Source of the DNA: Eulemur rufifrons
Lineage: Eukaryota > Chordata > Mammalia > Primates > Lemuridae
Length of the DNA stretch: 64,000 nucleotides
Direction: 5' to 3'
Assembly: GCF_041146395.1 (NCBI RefSeq)
Contig: NC_090997.1
Location: forward strand, 32,839,501-32,903,500
This document shows, piece by piece, positions 11,261-23,149 of this stretch; position 1 is the stretch's first letter; every line of letters starts with the position of its first letter. A model generated the notes under the pieces. It saw nothing but the letters and a program-made list of their open reading frames with translations, made no database searches and was not told where the DNA came from. Position numbers and translations under genes: made by a program.

Positions 11261-12865
11261 TGGCTTGTAACCTTATGTGGGTCCCCAATGTCCTTATTAG
11301 TGTAAATTCTATCTCCATTTTATAGATAATGGAAAAGGCTATGCAGTGATCAAAAGACAATTAACCAGTTAGGTAAGATGGGTCCATGGCCCCAGGTCCC
11401 CAGGTTTCCCCATTACTCTCAGTGCTCATTCTACTACTTTGATGCATGCTTTAAACTGTGGCCAATAAATACAAAAGTGGAATAGTCTGGTGGTTTTCTC
11501 AATTTCTTTTTTGGATTGAAGAGTTAGAATAGTTGATTACCAGGGTTCTTCTGGCTGTAAATCTTACAATCGTCAAGAACTTGGTTCTCCACCTCTCTCA
11601 GGTAAGTTGAAGAAAGAATGAAATAATTCACAATGTCCTGAATGTGAGGATAGATGTTGAGAGAGGATTTCTATTAATAAGATTCAAGTGCAAATTTTAG
11701 TTAAAATCTTCTAAACACATAAATGGCCTTGTCTATGTTTTATTGTTGTTATTTGTTTGATTTTGTTTCAATGGATTCATGTGGAAAGTGAAGGAAAATA
11801 AGAGGTAACCGTAAAAATGTAAACCGCCCCCCCTTCCTTCCTCTAGAAATCTTAGAAGAAAAATTGGCAGGCCTTTGGACATCTATATCTAGATGACATA
11901 TAGAATAGAATGAAAGCAAAAAAACAAAGAAAGATAAGCCCTAATTGTTTCCCTTCTTTCTTACTATTGCTAAAGCCCATGAGTTAGAGAAACAGAAAGA
12001 AAAATTGCTGAATGTGGAGATTATTGCTGAAAAGTAGAATGATGTATAGATAACCACACATCATGTGCTTACTGCTGTAAAAAATAGTGGAGAAAGCTAA
12101 CTATATCTATCATAGCAAATTTTGCCCTTAAGGTATCATCCAGCAAACATTAATTCTTACTGGGTAGGGTATATATTGTGACCTGTTAAGGATATAGCAT
12201 AGGATATATTTATTATATATAAACGGAATAAAATCTAGAAGGATGAACACCTAAATGTTCCTTATGACTATCTCAATGATTATGGTAATCTACATATTTT
12301 TCTGTATTTTCTGAAATGTTTCCAATAAATTTGTTACAATTAAAATAATAAAAAAATCTTTGTAAATGGTATATAACTGATCAAAAAACCTTCATTACTC
12401 TATTGCTACATTAGTTATTATAAAGTTTATAAATAAAAAAAGAAGTGTATGCATTAAATGAATTATATTAAATTATCTACTTCATATTGAAAGTCTCTTT
12501 ACTTGGACTTTTGAACCAAATGTTTGAATATTCATTGTGATAAAATAATTTAGATGATTTTCACGACTAAGTGAAAACAAGGAAATAATGTAAAGAGAAG
12601 TGAAATGAAATTTCAGTGTGACAGTTACCACTAACATCTAAATTACAGTTTTTTTGTCAGTTGTTTATTTCCCTTTGAAGGATATGGAAAATCTTAGTTG
12701 CTTATTAGCTCATTCTAGGTAGAACATTTAAGGACTGGAAAAATAATATAATAGTAAGTACTCCCAACTTTTGAAAGACAGGAATTTTTACTTTTTGAAG
12801 ATTTTGTAGTAGATAAAGAAGATAGGTAATATGTAGTGGCACTTTGTGAATGATATAATTTAGAC

Positions 12866-13082
12866 CAGTGTTCTCAGTCAGGAAGATTTTGCCCCACAGC
12901 GGATATTTGGCAATATCTGAAGACATGTATGGTTGTCACACTTGGGAGCAGGAGGGTGCTATGGTATCTAGCGGGTAGAGGCCAAGTATGCTGCTACACA
13001 CCCTACAGTGCACAGGAGAGCTCTCCAGTGCAAAGAATTTTTCAGCCCAAAATGTCAATAGTACACAGATTGAGAAATCTTG
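12866..13082 (+). mobile_element. MER20 DNA transposon
   Basis: Near full-length MER20, a non-autonomous hAT-Charlie element of about 220 bases. The start CAGTGTTCTCAGTCAGGAAG, internal ATATTTGGCAATATCTG, GGTTGTCACACTTGGG, ATCTAGCGGGTAGAGGCCAA and CCAAAATGTCAATAGT, and the end TTGAGAAATCTTG all fit in order. The flanking 8-mers are only weakly alike, so the target duplication has decayed. MER20 copies are known to have supplied regulatory sites in endometrial stromal cells of placental mammals; whether this copy does is unknown. Confidence 0.9.
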
Positions 13083-13099
13083 CTTTAAATGTCTAATTA

Positions 13100-15125
13100 T
13101 TTATGGAGAAATGAAATAACATCTTCAACTCCAAAACTTAAAAAAGAAGACAGTCCTTATTTATGTGCTTTCTTTCAAGCAATGGCAAATAGAAATTTTA
13201 TTTCCCTCCCCTCACAGTAGAAATATTTCTAGTACATTTTTGTGATGTAAGATAATACTTAAAAATTAAGAAACATAAGGTAGCTATTCATGGTGTTTGA
13301 GAAAAGAGAATTGGAACAGTAAGACTCTTAGAAAACAAATGTACTTCTGCAAGTTATCTGAAAATGGCTTTTTAAAAAATATTCCTCAAAAGAATATTTT
13401 AGCTAGTAATTTGTAACTGTTGGGAATGAAAATCCAATGATCTGTCACAAACATACATTAACAATGACTGCTATTCTCCCAAGAAATAAATGAAAACACA
13501 AAATGCACTTATTTCAATGTTTTATGTGCCCTTCAGAATCTCAAGTGATCAGAAAGGCACTTCTAGGACAAGATGGATGTACACAGGGCAGAAGTCTTTT
13601 TCTCCCCACCATCCCAGTGTGAAACTTGTGGTCTCTCGGTAAGATTCTTGGATTAAGAAAACAACAACAGGAAGGTGGGCAGCGTTTTGTATTGTGTTAA
13701 CCTCACAACCCTGAAGAATTTCTTCAGGGCATTTAAAAATATGCTTTCTGCTGGTTAGTTTATGAATTTCAATGAAGGTCATTGCATCTTTTTTCTGCCT
13801 CCCTAGAGAAGGCGTTCATGTGGTTGCTCGTAAATAAGAATGAAGACTGTTAACGAAAGTGTACTTATTTGTCCTTTATTACTCTTTTCCTCAAAGAACA
13901 AGGTAAGTTTTCATGAAGGATGAAGTGATAATTTATGATTATATTTTATTTTAGCTTTTAATTAGATGTGTAATGCTTAAAGATCTTGCCACAAAATTGT
14001 CTTTGGCAGGCTAGCTGAAGACATGCTGATTACCAAGTTACTTTTTACTGTCAGAGGCTTTCTTTTTAGGATGTGATAGAATTGATTGTATGAGCTTAAT
14101 CAGAAAGGCATAAATCCCTGTCTGTAGATATTTATTATATGTTTTAATTTGTGTAGTCATCAGGAAGGAAAGAGGGTTACAGATTACTTTGTAAAAGTTC
14201 TGTACTTCTTTATAATTTTATATTTTTTGGTAATAATTTCTTTCTAGTCATAAAAGTAATATCTGCTCACTACTTAAAATTTGGAGAATTCAGGAAAACA
14301 TAAAAAGGAAAAATATCCTAAGAGACCGCCGCTTACAACATAGGTCAACTTCCTTCTAGTTCTTCCATAAAACAGGGGTCACTGTATGCCCAATCCCACC
14401 TTCTGGCTCTACCATATCGTGAACATTTACCCATTCCACCAAACTTCTTCCAAATCAAGGTATATAGTAGTTGAATCATGTGTTTTAAATGACGGCATCA
14501 AAGTTAATTCTACAAGTGATTCTGTTTTTTTCTCCTGTGTAACATACACAGATCTATAACATGGATAAGCCGATGAGTTCTGCTGCACACATAAATAAGA
14601 AAGGCTCTGGTTTATACATTTCCTCCTTGGACATTTGCCATTGTTCTGTCACTTTCTTTCCCACTCATAAAGTGCATTGTAATAACAGTGAGAGTAACAG
14701 TGCAGAGACAACCTTGACTCTACCCTAATTTATTAAATAATGTTCAAGGTTTGGTACTTTTGCTATTAGTAGTAACAAATTACTTGTGACACACCGAACA
14801 ACTGAGGGTATTTTGTGACATCTCAGGTAGATAACACTAAATTTAACTAAATGCAGATGTAATGTGGCAATGAATGTCCCTGCCCTCAAATGTTCCTTAA
14901 GTATTTCCTTAAGATAACGGGCTAAAAGAAAAGCTATTGAATTGAAGGATATACATTTTTGATATAGGTTGCTAAACTTGATTCCAGAAAATTGTTCCAA
15001 TTTCTGATCTCACATTCAACAATACTGGACTTTGGAAATAAGTTTTGTTGATTTGGTAAGTGACAAATCTTGTCTTTAAAACAAAAGTATTTGAAATTGA
15101 GTAATTTAATCCTTCCCCTCATGTT
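13100..15125. other. Unassigned DNA around a candidate exon
   Basis: No named repeat over most of this stretch. The part at about 14215-14350 (AGTCATAAAAGTAATATCTGC, then AATTTGGAGAATTCAGG) resembles a widespread old LINE 3' end but is too diverged to assign. The candidate exon at 13807-13902 is listed separately. Confidence 0.35.
13807..13902 (+). other. Candidate small exon with short open frame
   Basis: A pyrimidine-rich acceptor, TTTTTTCTGCCTCCCTAG, ends at 13806, and a consensus donor, AACAAG|GTAAGT, begins at 13903, defining a 96-base exon. An ATG at 13841-13843 opens a frame of 21 codons that runs uninterrupted to the donor: MKTVNESVLICPLLLFSSKN then K. It has a short hydrophobic run, but this is too little to call a signal peptide. 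All frames upstream of the ATG have stops, so it would be a first coding exon preceded by 5' UTR, or part of a non-coding RNA. No known protein was recognised. Splice-site pairs of this quality do occur by chance in tens of kilobases. Confidence 0.22.
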
Positions 15126-15128
15126 TAG

Positions 15129-15216
15129 TTTTTCTTTTTTTTCCTTATCTTTTCCTTCCTCCTCTCTCTCTTCCTTCCTCCCTCGCTCCTCTCCATCTTT
15201 CCTTTCCTTTTTCCTC
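15129..15216 (+). repeat. Long pyrimidine tract
   Basis: Almost 90 bases of T and C with few interruptions, made of CTTCCTCC, CTCTCT and TTTCC units. Long polypyrimidine/polypurine tracts can adopt triplex (H-DNA) structures. It immediately precedes the L1 remnant. Confidence 0.85.
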
Positions 15217-15219
15217 TAT

Positions 15220-18200
15220 GAAATATCTGTTCATAGAAAAAATTATATTTATTTTTTCCTAATGATAGAAATTTCACTTCAGTGTTTGATGCCCTTTCTT
15301 GTTGTAGGGAAATTTCAAATTTTATTCTCCATGGTCAAATTTATACTGTTTTTGAAGGGAGCATTTCTTTCAATGCTTTTATAGTTAGAAAGCATTTTCC
15401 CATGCTAAAATCTGTTAAATACCCACATTTTTCCTGGTTTTTTTTGTGTGTGGTTTCAGTTTTTAACATTAAAATATTTAATAATTCTATAGTTTATTTT
15501 GTTTTTATAGTATAAAGTGAGGAACTATTTTATTTCAATATGTTAAATAATTATCTCACACCATTAATAATTGTCTTTTATATCTTTACTCATTTGTGAT
15601 GTCACCTTTGTTTCACATAGAGCTTTTTAATTCTCATCATTGTTTTGTAGTTTAATCTACTAGACGCGGCTGTGGCCTATCTGTTCTATACCACTGTGAT
15701 ATCTATTTTCACTATTTCCACTAAAACACGCTTCCCCTATTGAACTTTCAATTTTTTAAAAATTTTAGATTCTCCCATTTATTCCTCTGGTAAACTGTAG
15801 AATTGCTTTGAAAATATACTGTTCCTATGACATCCACATCCTAAGGATTTGTATTGGGACTTTGATGGGTTACATTAGAGCTATTTTCTCCCCATTCAGA
15901 CACAGGTATGTTCTTTTCATGAAAGTCTTTTTATTCTTCTCACAAACTCTTATAATTTTCATTGTACCAATCCCACATCCCACGTAATTATTTTAAAGAT
16001 TATTCTTGTAATGGTATATCATAATATTTTGGTTACTATTGTGAATGGGATATTATTCATTATATATTGGATTGGATACTATTTTTAGCAACATGATTAA
16101 TTTTTGTGTATTCATTTTGCATTTGATCACTTTACAGAACTATCCTATTAGATCCAGTACTTTTTCCAGTTGATTTTCTTAGGTTACTTAGGTAAACAAT
16201 CATATACCTGAAAATAATGTATCTATTCCGATATATTTTTTTAAAAATTAACAAATACACTTTATGTTTCTCTTGTGTTTGTTTGTCTACCACTTCTAGA
16301 ACGTTTGGAAGTGATATTGGTAATAACATATATTTTTGACTTGTTTATTATGCCTTTAGTGTATTGTTAAACAATATGATGTTTGCTATATGTTAACAAT
16401 TAATAAATAATCTTTACTATGTCAATGAAGCATCATTTTATTCTAAACTGTTTAAGCAAGTTTTGAAACTCAAGAGAGTTTATTAGGTTTTGTCAAATTA
16501 TTTTTCACAACAGTTGAGATGTTTATGCATTTATTTTGCAACTTATTGGTGTGATGTATTCATTAAGGTTTATATACATACATTCTTTAGGGCAATCCTT
16601 AAATATTCAGGGTAAATTATTATTTTAATGTACATGAATTAAATATACTAATCTTTTATTTGAACTTTTCCATCTATAATAATTATTTTTAGATTTTGCT
16701 GTGAGGGTGATCTTAGCTTTGTGAAGTGAATTGGAACATGTTTCCTATTACTTTTCTATGCGCAAGAAGAGTATACCTAGTAGGAATGATTTATTTCTTG
16801 AAAATTGAAAAGTGCTCTTTGATTAAAAAAAAAAAAAAACTCTTGGCCTTGCAGCTGTCTTGAAGGTAGTTATTGAAAACGTTTTCAATTTCATTTCTTC
16901 AGTAAATATTGGTCTTTTCAGATTTCATTGACAACCGTTTCCTTCATTATCTTTGAATCCTCATGAAGAATTTCAAATATTAAGCTAATAAATTTGTACT
17001 AACACCTTTAAAATCATATTTTAAAATAATCTTTAAATCTGTTATTAAATCCTTTTAAGATTATGTGTTCTTTCTTATTTCTAATTTTATTTATTTGCTT
17101 ACTCTTTTTTTCTTGATTAGTTTTGCCAGTCCTATTGTAGTGTGCTTTGTTCTTGCCTTTAGGAATTCAGTACTATAGTTTATTTGTTAATTTTACTGTT
17201 TTACCATTTTCTCATGCATGCATTCATATATTGATTTTAATTATTTTCATCATCTTTTTTTCCCTACGTTCTCACATTGTTCTGTCTTAACTTGAAGTTA
17301 AATTTGATTTTTTAAAAGTTCTTTTTTAACAAAAACAAAAAGTATTTCAGGCCACATATTGCATTTGCCTTTGGACACATTCCATAAAGTTTGATAAGTC
17401 ATGGTCCTATTTTCATTATTTTAAAACTAGCTTGTAGTTTTACCTTTGATTTTTCATTCCCAAATAGCTATTTAGGAAAGCATTTATAACTTTCAAAGTG
17501 TTTGGGTGTTGTTTGATTGCTTAAACTTTAAAAAATAAATAGTTTCATTGCATTGTGGTCAGAGAATGCAGCCCCTATAATTTCTGATTTGGAAACATTT
17601 GAACATTTTCTTTAGGGAACTATTTGTTAAATTTTTATAAAAAGTTATGTTAATCTTGAGAATAATTTGTATGCATGTATTTTTTCAGTTTTTAGAATAG
17701 AGAAGTCAGTACTTTTGTAGATTCACGCTTACTAATTATACATATTAATCAAATATCTGTTTATCAGGGGCTGAAAGAGATGTATTAAAGTTTCCTGTAT
17801 GAAGATGCTTTCTTTTTCACATTTTTAATATTTCTAACATCCATGTTTTATCAACATATTATCCTATTCAGTTTATAAAGTGCATAACTATTAGGTTTTC
17901 TTTGTGAAGTGTATTTTTATTCATATGTAACCCTCTTGGAGGTGACCCTCTTGGTCACCATTGATATATTTTTGCCTTTTGCCTTTTCTGATATTAGTAT
18001 TTCCTGTTTTATTTCATGAATGCCTGATGTATATTTGCCCATTCTTCTATTTTTAACTTGCCTATGTCATTTTGTTGTAAAGTATCATTTATAAGTATCA
18101 TGTAATTCAATGTTTTTAAACTGGATCTGAATTATTTTTGTCTTCTCTTAGGGAATTTACAATTATTCATAAATATTATTACAACTAATATATTTGCTCA

Positions 18201-18282
18201 CGTCTTTTATCTTGGTTTGTGATTTTTTTCTGTTTGCTTAGTAATACTGCATATATCTTATAAGCTTTTATAATCTCTAGTA
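15220..18282 (-). mobile_element. Old L1 LINE, antisense (left part)
   Basis: The plus strand shows the T-rich look of an inverted L1 second open reading frame. Landmarks in reverse-complement order include TTTGTATTGGGACTTTGATG, CTTATAATTTTCATTGTACC, ACTATTGTGAATGGGATATT, CTGTGAGGGTGATCTTAGC, GGGGCTGAAAGAGATGTATT and TTGCCTTTTCTGATATTAGT. Many indels and stops show it is long dead, of the mammalian L1M age class. It is broken by a hAT element at 18291. Confidence 0.7.
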
Positions 18283-18290
18283 TTTTAGAA

Positions 18291-18755
18291 CTGTGGTACC
18301 CAACCCCTGGGCTGTGGACTGGTACCAGTCCATGGCCTGTTAGGAACAGGGCCACACAGCAGGAGGTGAGCAGAGGGTAAGCCAGAGAAGCTTCATCTGT
18401 ATTTACAGCCTCTCCCCATTGCTTACATCACAGCATAAGCTCCGCCTCCTGTCAGATCAGCTGTGGCATTAGATTCTCATAGGAGCATGAACGCTACTGT
18501 AAACTGCACATGCCAGGGATTTAGGTTCGCGCTTCTTATGAAAATCTAATGCCTGATGATCTGAGGTGGAGCTGAGGTGGTGATGCTAGCACTGGGGAGC
18601 GGCTGCAAATACAAATTAGCAGAGAGGTTTAATTGCACAATAAATTCAATGCTCTTGAATCATCCCCAAACCATCCCCTCTGCACCGACCCTGTCCGTGG
18701 AAAAATTGTCTTCCATGAAACCAGTCCCTGGTGCCAAAGAGATTGAAGACTGCTG
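18291..18755. mobile_element. Non-autonomous hAT DNA transposon with 8-bp duplication
   Basis: A GC-richer 465-base block begins CTGTGGTACCCAACC and ends GATTGAAGACTGCTG, imperfect terminal inverted repeats. Internally GGACTGGTACCAGTCC and ATTAGATTCTCATAGGAGC versus CTTATGAAAATCTAATGCC form inverted arms. It is flanked by identical 8-mers TTTTAGAA at 18283-18290 and 18756-18763, the hallmark of hAT insertion. It interrupts the antisense L1, so it is the younger of the two. I know the family as a common mammalian MER repeat but cannot name it with certainty. No transposase is encoded. Confidence 0.85.
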
Positions 18756-18763
18756 TTTTAGAA

Positions 18764-19870
18764 GACAATCATTTTGTTTTCAACTGTTTTAAAGATTACC
18801 TTTGCATTTTTCAAAATTGTGCTTTAATTTGTATTTTCTAGTGATCAGAATTATAAAAGATAGAGTCTGGCTCCCTTCATACAAAATGAGGAAGTTAGCT
18901 CAGTTTCCTTCTCAGCTTTGTCTTTCTTTACTTCTGTGTTTCCCTTAATATAATCTACAATTTTAGGCCCAAGTAATTGTCATTAAATTAATATTTTTAC
19001 TTTTTGTATTTGCCTTCTGTTTTATAACCATATTAACAATGGTTATTGAGGTTTACCTTTCTGTTTCACTGATTTTGATGACTTCCTCTTCATTAGAATT
19101 TATCTCTTGGTCAATAGGAGTATAACTTTAACCTTTAAAGAACCACACATGGATAGTTTATTTTCTGAGCTCTTGCAAACCTGATAATATTATTTCTGTT
19201 TCCTTCATACATGAAGGTCAAATGCTCTGAGAACATAATTCTTGAAACTTTTACCCTTACAATTTTCCCCTAAAAAATGTTGCTGCATTGTTTTCTACAA
19301 TTTTGTTTGTTTAGAATAAAGTCTTAAAATAGTATGTGCTTCAGTTTTATTAGGAATCATTAATTCTTTTCCTTCCTGGATGTTTAAAATAAGCTTTTTT
19401 AGTCATCGAATTCAGTTTTTTTTTTTCTAGAACATAACTCAACGTAGTTGTATTTCATTTTTTCCATGAATTTTTTGCCTTGAATATGATCATCATTTTT
19501 AATCTTAATACTCAAGTCCTTTAATGGTGTTATTCATGTAAAGTGTTGATTTTTTTCCAACTGGGACATTTTTCATCATCACATCAATTTGAATTGTTTG
19601 TGTTTCTTTTTCTTGAGATTACCTGTAACTCTTGGGTTGAGTTTTGATTCTATCTTCCAAGACTACTCTCTTCTTTCTGAAGATTTTCATTCTTTCCATT
19701 TTCCTCTGCTTTCTGGAAAAACTACTCAGGTGTGTTCTTAAAATCTCTGATTTTATTTTCCACAGTGCCAATTCTTGGACTTATTGCTTTTATTGTGGAT
19801 TTAACTCAGCTATTGAATATTTTAAGTGTTCAAAAATGAGTTTATTTACCCATTATTTTATTGATGAACA
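18764..19870 (-). mobile_element. Old L1 or HAL1-like LINE, antisense (right part)
   Basis: T-rich sequence resumes after the hAT element in the same orientation. TGATTCTATCTTCCAAGACT, GATTTTCATTCTTTCCATTT and TCTCTGATTTTATTTTCCAC resemble an inverted 5' portion of an old L1 or half-L1. The exact end and subfamily are uncertain. Confidence 0.5.
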
Positions 19871-20694
19871 TTAGGGTCATTATCAGAGTTTTGTTATTAT
19901 AAATTCCTATACTGTAAACATTCACACATACAAATCCTGCTGCACCTCTACAGGAGTCTCTCTAAGGGTACTTGTCTATGAGTAGAATTTTGAGTTACAA
20001 TTACATTTTTAGTTTGTATGTCTTTTTTAAATCACTTGTCTCTTTTAATCTTACTTCATTTTCATTTCTTTTATTCTTCTTCTAACTTTCTACTCCTGTT
20101 TCATAGAAAAAATATTTTCTTGCATGCCATAAAAGATGACAAACATAATCCAAAGTAGTTAGAACAACTTTAAGAGGTATGTTTTTAATATGGAAGTTGA
20201 AAATTACATTCCTTTTCCCTTTTCCTTCAATTGCACCATTTTCAGTTTAGTGCAAATATTGCTTATTTTTGGTATCTATTCACACTTAAATAACCGTATT
20301 TTTCTATGCAAAGTTGTATGTCAGTATATCTTAGCACCATGATTTTTCTACTAGGAGTACTCTTAGACAAGCTACTATGCCAGCTCTTGCCCAATTAATA
20401 CCTTATATTCTAATTGACAATTTTATTGCTTATGATGAGTCTTCCTAAACCTCAATTCCTGACTTTCTGTCCATCTGGAAAGTTGTAGTATATAAAAAAC
20501 TGAAATTCCCAGTATGCTCCCCTGGTTTCAGGGCTCCTCCTCTCTCTGCCCAATTGTTTGACATTCCCAGAGATCCCTCTCAAATCCTGCTGCCACAGGT
20601 TGACTAAGAGTCTTAGTTTCCTTTCATTTTATTTTCACTTTTTCTTTAACTTTAAATAAATTTGGGTGAGAGGCTGCTTGGAAGGTTTGTCTTT

Positions 20695-20993
20695 CTTTCT
20701 TTGTTTTTTAAAAGAGAGTCTCACTTTGTCCTCTGGGCTACAGTGCACTGGTGTCATCATAGCTCACTGCAACTTCAAACTCCTTGGCTCAAGGGATCCT
20801 CCTGCCTCAGCCTCCTGAGTAGCTCAGACTACAGGCATGCTCCATCACACCGAGCTAATGTTTTCTATTTTTTGTAGAGATGGGGTCTAACTCTTGCTCA
20901 GGCTGGTCTCGAACTCCTGACCTCAAGCAATAATCCTGCCTTGGCTTCCCAAAGTACTGGGACTACAGGTGTGAGCCACCACACCCTACCCAG
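20695..20993 (-). mobile_element. Alu, antisense (older J-like)
   Basis: Full dimer in antisense: T-rich tail, GAGTCTCACTTTGTC, CTCCTGCCTCAGCCTCC, the middle A-rich linker as TTTTCTATTTTTTGTAGAG, and GTGAGCCACCACACC at the 5' end. The linker is not duplicated, unlike the other Alus here, which suggests an older subfamily. Near-matching flanks GGTTTGTCTTT (20684-20694) and GGTTGTCTTT (20994-21003) look like its target duplication. Confidence 0.92.
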
Positions 20994-21833
20994 GGTTGTC
21001 TTTAAATATATACAGAATACTTTGTATATCTCAAAGGAATCCTTCCAGGACAGAAAGACTTGTTGCCCTAACATCTCAAATTCTGGAGGGCACTGTGAAA
21101 TGTTGTATCCATATTACTCAATTAAGCAATCAATGATGAGAATGAATAATTCAAAGAATTGATCATCACACACATACTGGTGTGTGTGTTTTTTTTCCCC
21201 CAGCTTGGTACTTCCTGCTGACCTACTTCCTTATAAAATAACACAACAATTCGCTGGTCATGCAGATCTTACTGAAACTAACAAAGAGTGCCATCTGTCG
21301 TTGTGCATAATATGTTCTCCAGTCTCAACCGTAGATTGCTTTGTGTAACTCAAAGCACTTCTTAGTTTTATTTTATTTTTAATAATTTCCAATACCTTAG
21401 GGTCACTGTAAGGAAAATTTAAATCATTCCCCTCTTACAGATAACCAACATGAGGCAAAAAGCAGGGGCAATGTGCTGTAATCAAACAGAAAGTCACTTC
21501 AAAAGTCAACAGTGTAATCCAACTCACATGATTTCCGGGTCAAGGATTCCCCCTCTTCTTAGCATCTGAGCACCTTTCCCTTTTATAACAAGTATTTGTA
21601 ACTACTTGTGAAGTACACGTCTGATCAGTGCTGCTCTTTCTGAGAAGACTTCTTTCTCTGCAAAGCACACATTTGCAAGCATACCTTAAGGAGTAGTCAG
21701 GGAAAAGAGTTATGTGTCCAGCCAAATGTAACACCCTCACCTTTATTGCTTTAGTAATAATCCATATTATTGATTAAATATTTTCATTCAGAAAATTAGC
21801 AAGTATTTTAATGGTCTTAAGATATCTTTTTAT

Positions 21834-22175
21834 GGCCAGGTGCAGTGGCTCACGCCTGTAATCCTAGCACTCTGGGAGGCTGAGACAGGAGGATCACTTG
21901 AGATCTGGAGTTCAAGATCAGCCTGAGCAAGAGCAAGACACTGTCTCCACTAAAAATAGAAAAAAACTAGCCAGGCAACTAAATGTAGAAACAAAAAATT
22001 AGCCGGGCATGGTGGTGCATGCCTGTAGTCCCAGCTACTCAGGAGGCTGAGGCAGGAGGATTGCTTGAGCCCAGGAGTTTGAGGTTGCTGTGAGCTAGAC
22101 TGACACCATGGCACTTTAGGCCAGGCAACAGAGAGAGACTCTGTCTCAAACCAACAAACAAACAAACAAAAAAAT
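21834..22175 (+). mobile_element. Alu, strepsirrhine type
   Basis: Sense Alu dimer starting GGCCAGGTGCAGTGGCTCAC, with an extended central linker (AACTAGCCAGGCAACTAAAT then AAAAAATTAGCCGGGC) and right arm GTTGCTGTGAGCTAGACTGA, features of lemuriform Alus. It ends in an (ACAA)n A-rich tail. RNA polymerase III box sequences are present but diverged. Confidence 0.95.
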
Positions 22176-22204
22176 TGAAAGAGACCTAGAAAAATATAGG
22201 ATAA

Positions 22205-22240
22205 TATAATCAATAATAACAATAACAATAATAATAGAAA
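22205..22240 (+). repeat. (AAT/AAC)n simple repeat
   Basis: Degenerate trinucleotide run, AATAATAACAATAAC-like, just downstream of the Alu tail. Confidence 0.75.
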
Positions 22241-22241
22241 C

Positions 22242-22450
22242 AACTCACATTTTTTATGTGCTTACTACATATCAGGTTCTTTCTACATACACTGCAACTC
22301 ATTTAATCCTCAGTACCCTAAATGAGGTAGTTAACATTATCTTCATTTTATAGATAAGAAAAATGATGATTAAAAAACCCTCCAAAGACCTCACAGCACG
22401 TGTATTGTAGAGCCAGAAGTCACACACAGGCAGTCTAACACTAGTGCCTA
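22242..22450 (-). repeat. MIR SINE, antisense
   Basis: TGTGCTTACTACATATCAGG, CTCATTTAATCCTCAGTACC, CTTCATTTTATAGATAAG, and AGAGCCAGAAGTCACACAC run in the order of an antisense MIR. Confidence 0.7.
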
Positions 22451-23149
22451 CATACTTCCTATCATCCCATCCTCCCTGCAAACAGTGAGCCAAGAGATTT
22501 TTCAATCCTGTTTTGTAAACCGAGCTGATAAATTTAGCTGATTAATCCTTGGTGGATGAAATAGTGCTCAGATCATATGGGAGAAATTAACAGACTCTTT
22601 CTCAAAAAAACAAATACAACAAAAATAATAATGCTAAAGAGGACATGCTGATGGATATTAATTCAAAAGATGTGTCTCTTTGAGACATCTTTCCACATTC
22701 TTCCATTTGTTTCACTCCACTGGGGTTTGCCCAGCCCCCAGCTTAACCTTTGCTTTTTTGGCTGGCTTAGCAGCCTCAAAAGTGGGAAACATTATGAAAA
22801 GAAGCACAAGTGTCAGAGTAGCCAGCTGGCAGAGGGACATTCCAGTCATATTGTGCATCCCCTTGTGAGCTTTTTGTTTCAGTTGTTCTTTGGCACACAC
22901 AAGTCAAACTCTCAGCTGGCTATCTGCTTCTTGGGGGATGACAACCCTGAAATATTTCAAACGTCCAAACACAGCTAACCAGATCTGGTCTTCATGGACG
23001 TTGAGCAAGCCGTAGTGAGTGAAAAAATTATAAGCCAGTGCATGGGTCATAGGTTCTTGAGAAATAAAGTTACAAGAATAGAAAAGAACAATCTCTTTGT
23101 TCTATGGCTTTGGGTTTCTAGTAGGCTAAAGGCTGAGGAACAAACCTCA

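Larger units (their letters stand above)
9291..12860. other. Unassigned AT-rich DNA with MIR scraps
   Basis: No gene recognised. The part near 9330-9430 (ACTCAGCATAACCTCACTTA... then TTAGCTCACATAA) looks like an old interspersed repeat that I cannot name. A perfect donor-like CTCTCAG|GTAAGT at 11601/11602 lacks an open upstream exon. MIR pieces and a TG repeat are listed separately. Confidence 0.35.

Noticed and set aside
11500..11602. Perfect donor CTCTCAG|GTAAGT
   Set aside because: The preceding sequence has stops in all frames and no clear acceptor; a lone donor is not evidence of an exon.
20662..21162. Frames with [17 protein letters not shown] peptides (also at 21950, 30466 and 61930)
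   Set aside because: These are translations of antisense Alu sequence, not genes.
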